In this document: piece after piece, positions 25,406-35,001 of the stretch
Numbering within the stretch: the first letter of the stretch is position 1
How the letters are laid out: the number at the start of each line of letters is the position of its first letter
Source: Amycolatopsis sp. QT-25
Lineage (GTDB): Bacteria > Actinomycetota > Actinomycetes > Mycobacteriales > Pseudonocardiaceae
Length of the DNA stretch: 64,000 nucleotides
NCBI RefSeq assembly: GCF_029369745.1
Contig: NZ_CP120210.1
Coordinates: 1,922,001-1,986,000 of the forward strand
Direction: 5' to 3'
Notes under the pieces: generated by a model
What the model was told of the DNA's origin: nothing
The model's input: the letters and a program-made list of their open reading frames with translations, nothing else
Database searches by the model: none
Program-made: the position numbers and the translations under genes

Positions 25406-28400
25406 ATGAGCGTTGAGCGGATTTCGATTGTCGGTATCGGTCTCCGATACCCGGACGCCGGTTCCCCGGAAGAACTGTGGGAGAACGTCCTCGCCGGCCG
25501 CCGGGCGTTCCGGAGACTGCCCGACGAGCGGATGAACCGCGAGGACTACTACTCGCCCGACCCGAAGGCCCCGGACCGTTTCTACGCCCAGAAGGCCGCT
25601 GTACTCCGGGATTACGAGTTCGACCGGATCAAGTACAAGGTCGCGGGCAGTACGTTCCGCTCGACCGACACCACGCACTGGCTCGCCCTCGACGTCGCCG
25701 CGCAGGCGCTGGCGGACGCGGGTTTCCCCGAGGGGGACGGGCTGCCGCGGCCCAGCACCGGTGTGGTCATCGGCAACAGCCTCACCGGCGAGTTCTCGCG
25801 GGCCAACATCATGCGGCTGCGCTGGCCGTACGTGCGCCGGACCATCGCGGCGGCACTCGCCGGGCGCGGCTGGGCCGAGGGCGACACCGCCGCGTTCCTC
25901 CACGATCTCGAAGCGCAGTACAAGGCGCCGTTCCCCGCTATCGACGAGGACACGCTCGCGGGCGGGCTGGCGAACACGATCGCCGGCCGGGTCTGCAACT
26001 TCTTCGACTTCGGCGGCGGCGGTTTCACCGTGGACGGTGCCTGCTCGTCGTCCCTGCTCTCCGTGGTCACGGCGGCGAACGCGCTTTCGGAGGGCGACCT
26101 CGACGTCGCCGTCGCGGGCGGTGTCGACTTGTCGATCGACCCGTTCGAGGTGATCGGGTTCGCCAAGACCGGCGCGCTCGCCAAGCGGGAGATGAAGGTC
26201 TACGACGCCGATTCCAACGGTTTCTGGCCCGGCGAGGGTTCCGGCATGCTCGTGCTCATGCGCGAGGAGGACGCCATCGCGCAGGGCAAGCGGATCTACG
26301 CCACCATCGGCGGCTGGGGTGTCTCCTCCGACGGCAAGGGCGGGATCACCCGGCCCGAGGCGTCGGGTCACCGCCTCGCGCTCAAGCGGGCCTACGAGAA
26401 GGCGGGCTATGGGGTCGAGACCGTCTCCTACTTCGAAGGACACGGCACCGGGACCGCGCTGGGCGACGCCACCGAGATCGAGGCGCTTTCCACCGCCCGC
26501 CGCGACGCCGACCCGCTCGCCGACCGCGCCGCGCTGAGCACGATCAAGGGCAACATCGGCCACACCAAGGCCGCGGCCGGGGTCGCGGGGCTGATCAAGG
26601 CCGCACTGGCGGTCTACCACCAGGTCATCCCGCCCGCGACCGGCCATTTCGAACCGCACGAGTCGCTGACCGGCGACTCCGCGCGGATGTACGTCCCGGC
26701 CGAAGCCGGGCTGTGGCCTTCGGACCACCCGGTCCGCGCGGGGGTCTCCGCGATGGGGTTCGGTGGCATCAACTCGCACGTCACCGTCACCGAAGCGCCG
26801 GGTGCGGCGCGGCGCAAGGAACTCGACGAGAAGACCCGGTCGCTGGTCGCCGGACGGCAGGACAGCGAACTGCTGCTCCTCGACGCCGACGACGCCGCGT
26901 CGCTGCGCGGCAAGGTGACCGGCTTGCTGGAGGTCGTGCCGAAGCTGTCGTTCGCCGAACTCGCGGACCTCGCGGGCATGCTTTCCGCGGAGCTGTCCGG
27001 GAAGTCGGTCCGCGCCGCGGTCGTCGCGGTCAATCCGGAGGACGCCGAGCGCAAGCTGGCCAAACTCCTCGACCTCCTGGGCGAGGGAGAGCCGGAGGTC
27101 TTTTCGTCCCGCGAAGGCCTCTTCGCCAGTGCGCGTTCGACGGCTCCGAAGATCGGTTTCCTGTTCCCCGGTCAGGGATCCGGGCAGGGCACGGTCGGCG
27201 CGTTGCGCAAGCGCTTCGGGCACGCCGACGACATCTACCGCGCGGCTGGCCTGTCCGCCGGTGCCGACCAGGTCGCCACCGACGTCGCGCAGCCGCGGAT
27301 CGTCACCGGCTCGCTCGCCGGGCTCCGGGTGCTGAAGAGCCTCGGCATCGAGGCGCGGACGGCCGCGGGGCACAGTCTCGGTGAACTGACCGCACTGCAC
27401 TGGGGCGGCGCGCTCACCGAACGCGAAGTCCTCCGGCTGGCCAAGATCCGCGGCAAGGTGATGGCGAGCGCGAGCGACGGAAACGGTGCCATGGCGGGTA
27501 TCGCCGCCGGCCCGGGGGTCGCCGAGCGGCTCGCCGAGGGCGAAGAAGTCGTCATCGCGGGGTACAACGCTCCCGAGCAGACCGTGCTTTCCGGACCGGC
27601 GGAGGCGATCGACCGGGTGGTCACCCGTGCTCGCGCGGAAGGCGTCACCGCCACCCGCATCAACGTCTCGCACGCGTTCCACTCGCCCGCGGTCGTGCCG
27701 GCGGCCGAGGCGATGACCGGCGAACTCGCCACGTTCGACTTCGCCCGGCTCGACCGGCCGGTCGTCTCCACGGTCACCGGCGACGTCCTGCACGCCGCCG
27801 AAGACCTGCGTGACCTGCTGCGCGACCAGGTGGTCCTGCCGGTCCGCTTCCGTGAGGCGGCCGCGAAGGTCGCCGAGCGCAGCGACCTCGTGATCGAGGT
27901 CGGCCCCGGCCGCGTGCTCACCGGACTGTTCGGCGCGATCGCGCCCGGCACCCCGGCACTCGCGATCGACACCGACAGCCCGACGCTGGTTTCGGTGCTG
28001 AAGGTGGCCGGTGCCGCGTTCGCGTTCGGCACCCCGCTGGAGACCTCCGCGCTCTTCGACGGCCGCGTCGTGCGGGCACTGCCGGTGGACGGGAAATTCT
28101 CGTTCCTCACCAGCCCGTGCGAGGCAGCGCCGTCCATCGACGCGGAGCTGGCCCGCGACCGGGTCGCCGAACCCGCCGAGGCCACGACCGGGACGGCGTC
28201 GCCGACCGGCGACAGCAGCACCCTCGAACTGCTGCGGAAACTGGCTTCCGAGCGGGTCGAACTGCCGCTCGAAGCGGTCACCGCCGACACGCATCCGCTC
28301 GACGACCTGCACCTTTCGTCGATCACCGTCGGTCAGCTGGTCAACGACGTGACCCGGGCGCTCGGCCGTCCGGCGCTGGAGGGCATGCCGAACTTCGCGA

Positions 28401-31234
28401 CCGTCTGCCTCGGCGAACTCGCCGACATGATCGACGAACTCGCGCAGACCGCCAAACCCGCCGACAGCAACCAGGCCGAGGTCGCCGGGGTGGGGCCGTG
28501 GGTCCGGCCGTTCGCGGTGGAGTACGTCGTCGCGCCGAAGCCGTCACCCGACCTCACGCCGGGCACCGTCGGCCTCTCGCAAGCGGAGTGGACGGCGTTC
28601 TCCCCGGAGGGGCATCCGCTGGCCGAGCCGCTGCGCTTGGCGCTGGCCACCGCGGGCGTCGGCGACGGTGTCCTCCTGTGCCTGGACGAGGACAGCGATT
28701 CCGGTGACGTCGGCTTGTTCCTGGACGCGGCCCGCGCGGTGCTGGCCGCGCCCAACGGCACGCGGTTCGTCGTGGTGCAGCACGGTCTCGGTGCTTCCGG
28801 CCTGGCGAAGACGCTGCGGCTGGAGGACCCGTCGGCCCGGACCACGATCGTCGACCTCGCCGACGTCCGCCCGGCCGACCCCGGCGCCGTCCGCGCCGCG
28901 GTGTCCACCGTGGTCACCGAGGTGGCGGCGACCGGCGACTTCAGTGAAGTCCGCTACGACGCCGCAGGAATCCGCACGGTGCCGAAGCTCGGCGCCCTGA
29001 CCCCGGCCGAGACACCGGCGACCCCGCTGGACACCGGCGACGTCCTGCTCGTCACCGGTGGCGGCAAGGGCATCACCGCGGAGAGCGCTCTGGCGCTGGC
29101 CAAGGATTCCGGCGCGAAACTCGCGCTGCTCGGCCGGAGCGACCCGGCCGACGACGCCGAACTGTCGGAGAACCTCGGCCGGATGGCGGCGGCGGGCATC
29201 ACCTACCGCTACGAACGCGCTGACGTCACCGACGCCCGCCAGGTGGCCGACGCCGTCAGCCGGATCCAGGACGGGTTCGGCCCGGTCACCGCGGTACTGC
29301 ACGGCGCGGGCCGCAACGAGCCCGCCGCGCTGTTCTCCTTGACCGAGGAGACCTTCCGCAAGACGCTGGCGCCGAAGATCGGCGGCCTCAACGCCGTCCT
29401 CGACGCCGTCGACCAGGACAAGATCAAACTGCTGGTGACCTTCGGCAGCATCATCGGCCGGGCGGGGCTGCGTGGTGAGGCGCACTACGCCACGGCCAAC
29501 GACTGGATGACGGAACTGACCGTCCGCTTCGGCCGGGAGCACCCCCGAGCCCGCGCGATCGCCCTCGAATGGTCGGTCTGGTCCGGGGCCGGGATGGGCG
29601 AGAAGCTCGGCGTCGTCAGTGCTTTGCTGCGCGACGGCATCACCCCGATCCCGACCGAGGAGGGCATCGAGATCCTTCGCCAGGTCGTCGGCGACCCGGC
29701 CGCCCCGTCGGTACTGGTCGTCTGCGGCCGGACAGCGGGCCTGGTCACCCTGCCGGTGGAGAAACGCGAACTGCCGCTGACCCGGTTCGTCGACCGCGCC
29801 GTCGTGCACTACCCGGGGGTCGAGCTGATCACCGAGGCCGACCTCTCCGCGGGCAGCGACCCGTATCTCGCCGACCATCTGCTCGACGGTCAGCTGCTGT
29901 TCCCGGCGGTGATCGGGATGGAGGCGATGACCCAGGTCGCCAAGGCCGCGCTGGGCGCGGAAACCCTGCCGGCGCCGGTGTTCTCCGACGTCGAGTTCCT
30001 GCGCCCGATCATCGTCTCACCGGGCGGGTCGACCACGATCCGGCTCGCCGCGCTGGCCAGGGACGCCGAAACGGTGGACGTGGTGCTGCGCAGCGGGGAG
30101 ACCGGGTTCAGCGCCGACCACTTCCGCGCCCGGCTGCGCTTCTCCCGGCCGGATCCACTCGGGGAGACCGTCGTCCGCGACGTCGCGCTGCCGCCGGTCC
30201 CGGTCGACCCGACGACCGAGCTGTACGGCACCGTCCTGTTCCAGGGCAAGCGATTCCAGCGGGTCACCGGATATCGCCGGGCCGGTGCGCGGCACGCGGT
30301 CGCGGAGATCGCGACCGGCGCCGAGGTCGACTGGTTCGCGCCGTTCCTGCCGCAGGAACAGCTTCTGGCCGATCCGGGCACCCGCGACGCCATGATGCAC
30401 GCGATCCAGTGCTGCGTCCCGGACGCCACCCTGCTGCCGCAGGGGATCGAGCGGCTGTACCTGGCCGAACCCGGCGAGCAGGACCCGGAGTACGTGCTCC
30501 TCGACGCCCGCGAGCGTTCGCAGGACGGCGACAGCTACCTCTACGACCTCGACGTCCGCAACCCCGACGGGAGGCTGGTCGAGCGGTGGGAAGGGCTGAA
30601 ACTGCGCGCGGTGCGCAAACGCGACGGTGCAGGGCCTTGGGTCCCCTCGATGCTCGGGTCCTATTTGGAGCGTTCGGTCGAACGACTGCTCGGCTCGTCC
30701 CGCGCGGTCGTCGTCGAACCGGACCCGGTGGGCGTTTCCGTGGAGACCACGCCGGAACGACGGGCGCAGACGGCCTTGGCCGCCGGTCGCGCCGTCGACA
30801 CCCCGCTCGAGATCCGTTACCGGCCGGACGGGAAACCGGAGGCCGACGGGGTCGAGGTCAGCGCGTCGCACAGCGCCGGACTCACCCTGGCGATCGCGGG
30901 CGACGGCCGGATCGCCTGCGACGTCGAGACGGCGATCGAACGGACGCCGCAGGACTGGGCGGGGCTGCTCGGCGAGGACCTGCTTTCGGTGGGCGAACTG
31001 CTCGCCGCGGACACCCGCGAGCCGCTTTCGGTCGCGCACACCAGGGTCTGGAGCGCGCTCGAATGCGTGCGCAAGACCGGGGACATGACACAGGCACTCA
31101 CCGTGCACCGGGTCGATCCGGACGGCTGGGCGGTGCTCTCGCACGGTGCCGCCCGCATCGCCACCTGGGTGACGACGGTCAACGACCGGACCGATCCCGT
31201 GGTCTTCGCGGTGCTCCAGGGAGAGGGAAACTGA
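25406..31234 (+). CDS. pksE: Iterative type I PKS, enediyne type (PksE)
   Basis: A 1,942-aa single-module PKS in the enediyne order: KS (about 1-465; active Cys213 in DGACSSS, with EGHGTGT and GNIGHTKAAAG), AT (about 570-890; GHSLGE with Ser657), ACP (about 945-1010; LHLSSITVG with the pantetheine Ser at 971/972), KR (about 1210-1400; TGGGKGIT), DH (about 1440-1720; H1491 in DHLLDG) and an integrated phosphopantetheinyl transferase (about 1780-1942; CDVE at 1838-1841, WSALECVRKTG). The C-terminal PPTase is special to PUFA-like and enediyne PKSs. It makes a linear polyene, the warhead precursor, from malonyl-CoA. The tebC ATG follows the stop by 1 bp. Confidence 0.97.
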   Translation: MSVERISIVGIGLRYPDAGSPEELWENVLAGRRAFRRLPDERMNREDYYSPDPKAPDRFYAQKAAVLRDYEFDRIKYKVAGSTFRSTDTTHWLALDVAAQALADAGFPEGDGLPRPSTGVVIGNSLTGEFSRANIMRLRWPYVRRTIAAALAGRGWAEGDTAAFLHDLEAQYKAPFPAIDEDTLAGGLANTIAGRVCNFFDFGGGGFTVDGACSSSLLSVVTAANALSEGDLDVAVAGGVDLSIDPFEVIGFAKTGALAKREMKVYDADSNGFWPGEGSGMLVLMREEDAIAQGKRIYATIGGWGVSSDGKGGITRPEASGHRLALKRAYEKAGYGVETVSYFEGHGTGTALGDATEIEALSTARRDADPLADRAALSTIKGNIGHTKAAAGVAGLIKAALAVYHQVIPPATGHFEPHESLTGDSARMYVPAEAGLWPSDHPVRAGVSAMGFGGINSHVTVTEAPGAARRKELDEKTRSLVAGRQDSELLLLDADDAASLRGKVTGLLEVVPKLSFAELADLAGMLSAELSGKSVRAAVVAVNPEDAERKLAKLLDLLGEGEPEVFSSREGLFASARSTAPKIGFLFPGQGSGQGTVGALRKRFGHADDIYRAAGLSAGADQVATDVAQPRIVTGSLAGLRVLKSLGIEARTAAGHSLGELTALHWGGALTEREVLRLAKIRGKVMASASDGNGAMAGIAAGPGVAERLAEGEEVVIAGYNAPEQTVLSGPAEAIDRVVTRARAEGVTATRINVSHAFHSPAVVPAAEAMTGELATFDFARLDRPVVSTVTGDVLHAAEDLRDLLRDQVVLPVRFREAAAKVAERSDLVIEVGPGRVLTGLFGAIAPGTPALAIDTDSPTLVSVLKVAGAAFAFGTPLETSALFDGRVVRALPVDGKFSFLTSPCEAAPSIDAELARDRVAEPAEATTGTASPTGDSSTLELLRKLASERVELPLEAVTADTHPLDDLHLSSITVGQLVNDVTRALGRPALEGMPNFATVCLGELADMIDELAQTAKPADSNQAEVAGVGPWVRPFAVEYVVAPKPSPDLTPGTVGLSQAEWTAFSPEGHPLAEPLRLALATAGVGDGVLLCLDEDSDSGDVGLFLDAARAVLAAPNGTRFVVVQHGLGASGLAKTLRLEDPSARTTIVDLADVRPADPGAVRAAVSTVVTEVAATGDFSEVRYDAAGIRTVPKLGALTPAETPATPLDTGDVLLVTGGGKGITAESALALAKDSGAKLALLGRSDPADDAELSENLGRMAAAGITYRYERADVTDARQVADAVSRIQDGFGPVTAVLHGAGRNEPAALFSLTEETFRKTLAPKIGGLNAVLDAVDQDKIKLLVTFGSIIGRAGLRGEAHYATANDWMTELTVRFGREHPRARAIALEWSVWSGAGMGEKLGVVSALLRDGITPIPTEEGIEILRQVVGDPAAPSVLVVCGRTAGLVTLPVEKRELPLTRFVDRAVVHYPGVELITEADLSAGSDPYLADHLLDGQLLFPAVIGMEAMTQVAKAALGAETLPAPVFSDVEFLRPIIVSPGGSTTIRLAALARDAETVDVVLRSGETGFSADHFRARLRFSRPDPLGETVVRDVALPPVPVDPTTELYGTVLFQGKRFQRVTGYRRAGARHAVAEIATGAEVDWFAPFLPQEQLLADPGTRDAMMHAIQCCVPDATLLPQGIERLYLAEPGEQDPEYVLLDARERSQDGDSYLYDLDVRNPDGRLVERWEGLKLRAVRKRDGAGPWVPSMLGSYLERSVERLLGSSRAVVVEPDPVGVSVETTPERRAQTALAAGRAVDTPLEIRYRPDGKPEADGVEVSASHSAGLTLAIAGDGRIACDVETAIERTPQDWAGLLGEDLLSVGELLAADTREPLSVAHTRVWSALECVRKTGDMTQALTVHRVDPDGWAVLSHGAARIATWVTTVNDRTDPVVFAVLQGEGN

Positions 31235-31235
31235 C

Positions 31236-31676
31236 ATGGCCGACTATTACGAGATCCTGCACACGGTCGGATTCGAAGAGACCAACCTGGTCGGCAACGT
31301 CTACTACGTGAACTACGTGCGCTGGCAGGGCCGGTGCCGCGAGATGTTCCTGAAGGAGAAGGCGCCGGCGGTGCTCGAAGAGGTCCGCCGCGACCTGAAG
31401 CTCTTCACGCTCAAGGTGGACTGCGAGTTCTACGCGGAGATCACCGCGTTCGACGAGCTCTCCATCCGGCTGCGGCTGGAGGAGCTGACCCAGACCCAGA
31501 TCCAGTTCACCTTCGACTACGTCCACCTCACCGACGAGGGGGAGCGGCTGGTGGCGCGCGGACGGCAGCGGATCGCGTGCATGCGCGGCCCCAACACGGC
31601 GACCGTCCCCAGCCGGGTGCCCGAGCAGTTGCGTGAGGCACTGGCCCCGTACGCCGTCGACGGCAAGGGGGAGTGA
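31236..31676 (+). CDS. tebC: Enediyne thioesterase TebC (E10 type)
   Basis: A 146-aa hotdog-fold thioesterase. MADYYEILHTVGFEETNLVG and NVYYVNYVRWQGRCREMFL are the conserved TEBC segments; the Arg and Glu of the latter are in the active-site area of the family. It releases the polyene from the PKS ACP by hydrolysis. Length is normal. It begins 2 bp after the PKS stop codon's end and belongs to the same operon. Confidence 0.96.
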   Translation: MADYYEILHTVGFEETNLVGNVYYVNYVRWQGRCREMFLKEKAPAVLEEVRRDLKLFTLKVDCEFYAEITAFDELSIRLRLEELTQTQIQFTFDYVHLTDEGERLVARGRQRIACMRGPNTATVPSRVPEQLREALAPYAVDGKGE

Positions 31677-31677
31677 C

Positions 31678-32250
31678 GTGGGCGAGGTGGAGGAGCCTTC
31701 GCGGCCGGTGCTGAAACGCCTGCCGACACCCGCCGCGCGACGGCGGCTGTCCGCGCAGTCCGGGTTGCGGGAGGTGATGGGCCAGTTCGCCACCGGGGTC
31801 ACCGTGCTGACCGCCGGGGGCGAACGGGCCCACGGGATGACCGCCAACGCCGTCACCTCCGTGTCACTGGAGCCGCCGATGGTGCTGTGCTGCGTTTCCC
31901 GCGCGGCCCGGATGCACGAGGCGATCGTGACGGCGGGGTCGTACGCGGTCACGGTGCTGGCGTCGGACCAGAAGGAGCTGGCGAAGTACTTCGCGGACTG
32001 GCGCCGCCCGGCCGGGCTGGCGCAGTTCGACCCGGTGGACTGGACGGCGGGGCCGCGGACCGGCGCCCCGCTGCTCGACGGCGCGCTGGCGTGGCTGGAA
32101 TGCGAGCTGGCGGAGGTCTACGAGGGCGGTGACCACTCGATCTTCCTCGGCAAGGTGGTCGCCTCCAGCCGCGGCACCGCGCAGGACTCGCTGGTCTTCT
32201 ACAGCGGCGGCTACCACCAGATCGACGGCCGGATCCGGGCATCGGCCTGA
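31678..32250 (+). CDS. Flavin reductase (E6 type)
   Basis: A 190-aa HpaC/SnaC-type split-barrel flavin reductase. LREVMGQFATGVTVLTA and HGMTANAVTSVSLEPPMVL are the family's flavin-binding core, and SIFLGKVV the C-terminal strand. Such enzymes use NAD(P)H to give free FADH2 or FMNH2 to a partner monooxygenase. GTG start with GGGGGAG just upstream, 1 bp after the tebC stop. Partner is not obvious in the window. Confidence 0.9.
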   Translation: MGEVEEPSRPVLKRLPTPAARRRLSAQSGLREVMGQFATGVTVLTAGGERAHGMTANAVTSVSLEPPMVLCCVSRAARMHEAIVTAGSYAVTVLASDQKELAKYFADWRRPAGLAQFDPVDWTAGPRTGAPLLDGALAWLECELAEVYEGGDHSIFLGKVVASSRGTAQDSLVFYSGGYHQIDGRIRASA

Positions 32251-32267
32251 CAGGGAGAGGAATTGTC

Positions 32268-32435
32268 ATGACCATCAACGAATCCGCCACATCCGCCCCG
32301 GTGTCCTCGACCGAACGACCGCCGGTGGTGACCACGATGCCCCGGCTCGGGCGTGGGGTGTGCTGGCGCGACATCGAGCGGGAGATCGAACTCGACGAGC
32401 TCGAGCGCGAGGCCAGGCTCAGGGAGGCGGCGTGA
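32268..32435 (+). CDS. 55-aa small protein upstream of the carboxylase beta subunit
   Basis: ATG preceded by GGGAGAGG; the stop overlaps the next gene's GTG (GTGA at 32,432). The N-terminal half is Ser/Thr/Pro-rich; the C-terminal half (WRDIEREIELDELEREARLR) is a charged amphipathic helix. One Cys (C32). No family recognised. The tight coupling to accB suggests a small partner of the carboxylase, but this is only inference. Confidence 0.7.
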   Translation: MTINESATSAPVSSTERPPVVTTMPRLGRGVCWRDIEREIELDELEREARLREAA

Positions 32436-34138
32436 CCCTGCAGGGCGATCCGGGCGCTCAGCGCGCGGAGGACTCCGAGGTGGTGCCGCTGCCGGAGGAC
32501 CGGCTGCGGCGCCCCCGGCTCCCGCGGGCGACCGACGGGCGGGTGATCCCGCTCGCCAGGGGCACCGAACCGGTCTGGGCGACCGCCGAACCGACGATGC
32601 CGTTGCTGCGCACCCAGCGCGACGAACTGCGCGAGCACATCGTCGACGGACGGCTCGACGGCGTCCGCCGGCAGCATTCGCTCGGAAAGCACACCGCGCG
32701 TGAACGGCTGGATCTGTTGCTGGACCCCGATTCCTTCACCGAGGTCGAGCTGTACCGGCGGCATCAGGCGAGTGGGCTCGGGCTGGCGGAGAACCGGCCG
32801 TACACCGACGGGGTGATCGCCGGCTCGGGCACCATCGACGGACGGCGCGTGTTCGTCTATGCGCAGGACTTCACCGTCTTCGGCGGTTCGCTCGGCGAGG
32901 CGCACGCGGCGAAGATCCACAAGGTGATGGATCTGGCCATCGCCACCGGTTCGCCGCTGATCGGGCTCAACGACAGCGGGGGAGCGCGGATCCAGGAAGG
33001 CGTCATGGCGCTCAACGGCTACGGAGGCATCTTCCGCCGCCAGGTCGAGGCGTCCGGTGTCATCCCGCAGATCAGCGTGGTGCTGGGGCCGTGCGCGGGC
33101 GGGGCGGCGTATTCGCCCGCCCTCGCGGACTTCGTCTTCATGGTGCGCGACACCGCCCGGATGTACCTGACCGGGCCGGACGTGGTCGAGACCGTGACCG
33201 GGCAGCGGGTCAGCCACGACGAACTGGGCGGTGCGGACGTGCACGGCGCGTCCTCCGGCGTGGCGACCGTGGTGCACGACGACGAGGAGAGCTGCCTCGC
33301 CGACGTCCGGTACCTGGTCTCGCTGCTGCCGTCGAACTACTTGGAGCCCGCGCCCCGTGAGCCCGCCCGGGACGCGGGCAAGGACCGGCGGCCGAGGTTC
33401 GCCGAGCTCGTCCCGGTGGAGCCGAACAAGCCCTACGACATGCGGGACGTGTTCACGGAACTGACCGACGACGGCGAATTCTTCGAGCTGCACGAGCGAT
33501 GGGCGCGGAACGTGCTGTGCGCGCTCGCGCGGATCGACGGGCGCGTGGTCGGCCTGGTCGGCAACCAGCCGGTGGTGTTCGCCGGCGTGCTCGACGGTCC
33601 CGCTTCGCAGAAGGCGGCGCGGTTCGTGCGGTTCTGTGACGCTTTCGGCATCCCGCTGGTGACCCTGGTGGACGTCCCGGGTTTCCTGCCGGGGGTGGAG
33701 CAGGAGCACTCCGGGATCATCCGGCACGGCGCGCAGCTGCTGCACGCCTACTGCGAGGCGACCGTGCCGCGGATCCAGGTCATCCTGCGCAAGGCCTACG
33801 GCGGCGCGTACATCGTGATGGACTCGCGGTCCATCGGCACCGACCTGTCGCTGGCGTGGCCGACCAACCAGATCGCCGTGATGGGCGCCGAGGGCGCGGT
33901 CAACGTGCTGTTCCGCAAGGATCTCGCCGTCGCGCCCGATCCGGACGCGTTGCGCGCCCACCTGGTCGCCGAGTACACCGAGGAGTTCATGAACCCGCAG
34001 TACTCGGCGGAACGCGGGCTGGTCGACGACATCATCGACCCCGCCGACACTCGGTCCGCCGTCGCCAGGGCGCTGGACATGCTGCAGGACAAGCGCAAGG
34101 CGGCACCTCAGCGCAAACACGGCAACCATCCGATCTGA
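32432..34138 (+). CDS. Acyl-CoA carboxylase beta subunit (carboxyltransferase)
   Basis: A 568-aa carboxyltransferase of the AccD/PccB type. It moves CO2 from biotin to acetyl- or propionyl-CoA. Conserved features: the oxyanion loops IGLNDSGGARIQEGV and LGPCAGGAAYSPA in the N domain, and VDVPGFLPG plus RKAYGGAYIVMDS in the C domain. The first 55 residues are an extra extension. In the cluster it most likely supplies malonyl-CoA to the PKS together with the epsilon subunit downstream; the biotin-bearing alpha subunit must come from elsewhere. Confidence 0.93.
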   Translation: MTLQGDPGAQRAEDSEVVPLPEDRLRRPRLPRATDGRVIPLARGTEPVWATAEPTMPLLRTQRDELREHIVDGRLDGVRRQHSLGKHTARERLDLLLDPDSFTEVELYRRHQASGLGLAENRPYTDGVIAGSGTIDGRRVFVYAQDFTVFGGSLGEAHAAKIHKVMDLAIATGSPLIGLNDSGGARIQEGVMALNGYGGIFRRQVEASGVIPQISVVLGPCAGGAAYSPALADFVFMVRDTARMYLTGPDVVETVTGQRVSHDELGGADVHGASSGVATVVHDDEESCLADVRYLVSLLPSNYLEPAPREPARDAGKDRRPRFAELVPVEPNKPYDMRDVFTELTDDGEFFELHERWARNVLCALARIDGRVVGLVGNQPVVFAGVLDGPASQKAARFVRFCDAFGIPLVTLVDVPGFLPGVEQEHSGIIRHGAQLLHAYCEATVPRIQVILRKAYGGAYIVMDSRSIGTDLSLAWPTNQIAVMGAEGAVNVLFRKDLAVAPDPDALRAHLVAEYTEEFMNPQYSAERGLVDDIIDPADTRSAVARALDMLQDKRKAAPQRKHGNHPI

Positions 34139-34149
34139 CCGGGGGCACC

Positions 34150-34341
34150 ATGTCACCGTCCGAAAAGGACAGTGTGCCGGTCTTCCGGGTCCTGCGGGGG
34201 GACCCGGAAGACGCCGAACTGGCGGCGCTCGTCGCCGTCTTCACCGCACTCGCTTCGGCCGCGCCTCCGCCCGCCGCGCCGGCGCGGTCCGCCTGGTCGT
34301 CCCGGACCCCGGCGACCTGGCGCACGTCGGTCCTGCGCTGA
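34150..34341 (+). CDS. Acyl-CoA carboxylase epsilon subunit
   Basis: A 63-aa protein with the epsilon pattern: FRVLRGDPEDAELAALVAVFTALA, a linker of Ala and Pro, and Trp residues near the C-terminus. Epsilon subunits are specific to actinobacterial acyl-CoA carboxylases and stabilise the complex. ATG 11 bp after the beta stop; same operon. Confidence 0.85.
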   Translation: MSPSEKDSVPVFRVLRGDPEDAELAALVAVFTALASAAPPPAAPARSAWSSRTPATWRTSVLR

Positions 34342-34533
34342 GGGCCGTCACGGGCGCGGCAGGGCTCGCAACACGACACGTTCGCCCTGCTCTCGACAGC
34401 GAACCATTCTAACCACTCGTGAACCGCGCATCCAGGCTCCAGCCGGACATTTCGCCACGCGAAGGGTCCTCGTGGACACGCGGGGCGCGGCATACTCCCG
34501 TCCGCGCCCGGAGCCACGCCGAGACGAGCCCGC

Positions 34534-34713
34534 TCACGCGGTGAGCCGTCGCGCGGCTTCGGTCTCCCGCCGCGGTGGATACGTGCTGTGACAGGGGTGC
34601 ACGGCGACGTAGAGGACGCCGCCGTCCATCACCGCCTCCAGGTCCGTTCGCTCCCCGGACTCGAACGGGCCCCCGCAGACCGCGCAGGTCCGCTGCCGTT
34701 CCGCCGCGCTCAC
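34534..34713 (-). CDS. 59-aa putative zinc-ribbon protein
   Basis: GTG start. CAVCGGPF near residue 10 and HPCH near residue 44 give a CxxC...HxxCH set that could bind zinc. The start overlaps the stop of the small gene upstream (GTGA), which supports translation. No family name can be given. Confidence 0.6.
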   Translation of the reverse strand: MSAAERQRTCAVCGGPFESGERTDLEAVMDGGVLYVAVHPCHSTYPPRRETEAARRLTA

Positions 34714-34823
34714 TGCCGGTCCCGCTGTTCGGGGACGGCCGGGTCGGGCCACGACAGGCCCGGCAGGTCGACGTCGAGTTCGTCGTCGGCGTAGATCTCG
34801 TACGGGTCGAGGCGCTCGGTCAT
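34710..34823 (-). CDS. 37-aa acidic peptide
   Basis: ATG with a near-ideal AAGGAG seven bases upstream. The peptide is acidic (DPYEIYADDELDVDLPGL) and Pro-rich at the end, with no Cys. Its stop overlaps the start of the zinc-ribbon gene. The pair runs opposite to all neighbours within the cluster. Function unknown; an antagonist, a toxin-antitoxin-like unit or a peptide substrate are all possible and unproven. Confidence 0.6.
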   Translation of the reverse strand: MTERLDPYEIYADDELDVDLPGLSWPDPAVPEQRDRQ

Positions 34824-35001
34824 GGTGTGCTCCTTGGTTTTTGGATACCACAAGGGCACTACCGGCACCCCCTCGCCGGCGACTTTTTCCTTGCTCGGCA
34901 CGAGCCGCCGGCGTCCTCGAGCGCGTCACGACCGGCTCCCGATCGGCCGGGTCCATCCTGGTTGTCAAGTGAGTCGTTCATCGAAGGCCGGGAGGAACGC
35001 C

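Noticed and set aside
25388..28312. 974-aa frame antisense to the PKS gene
   Set aside because: Shadow frame; the sense strand encodes KS and AT with all catalytic motifs.
34342..34533. Possible small gene between the epsilon subunit and the zinc-ribbon gene
   Set aside because: No start with a ribosome binding site and no hairpin; I see nothing supportable.
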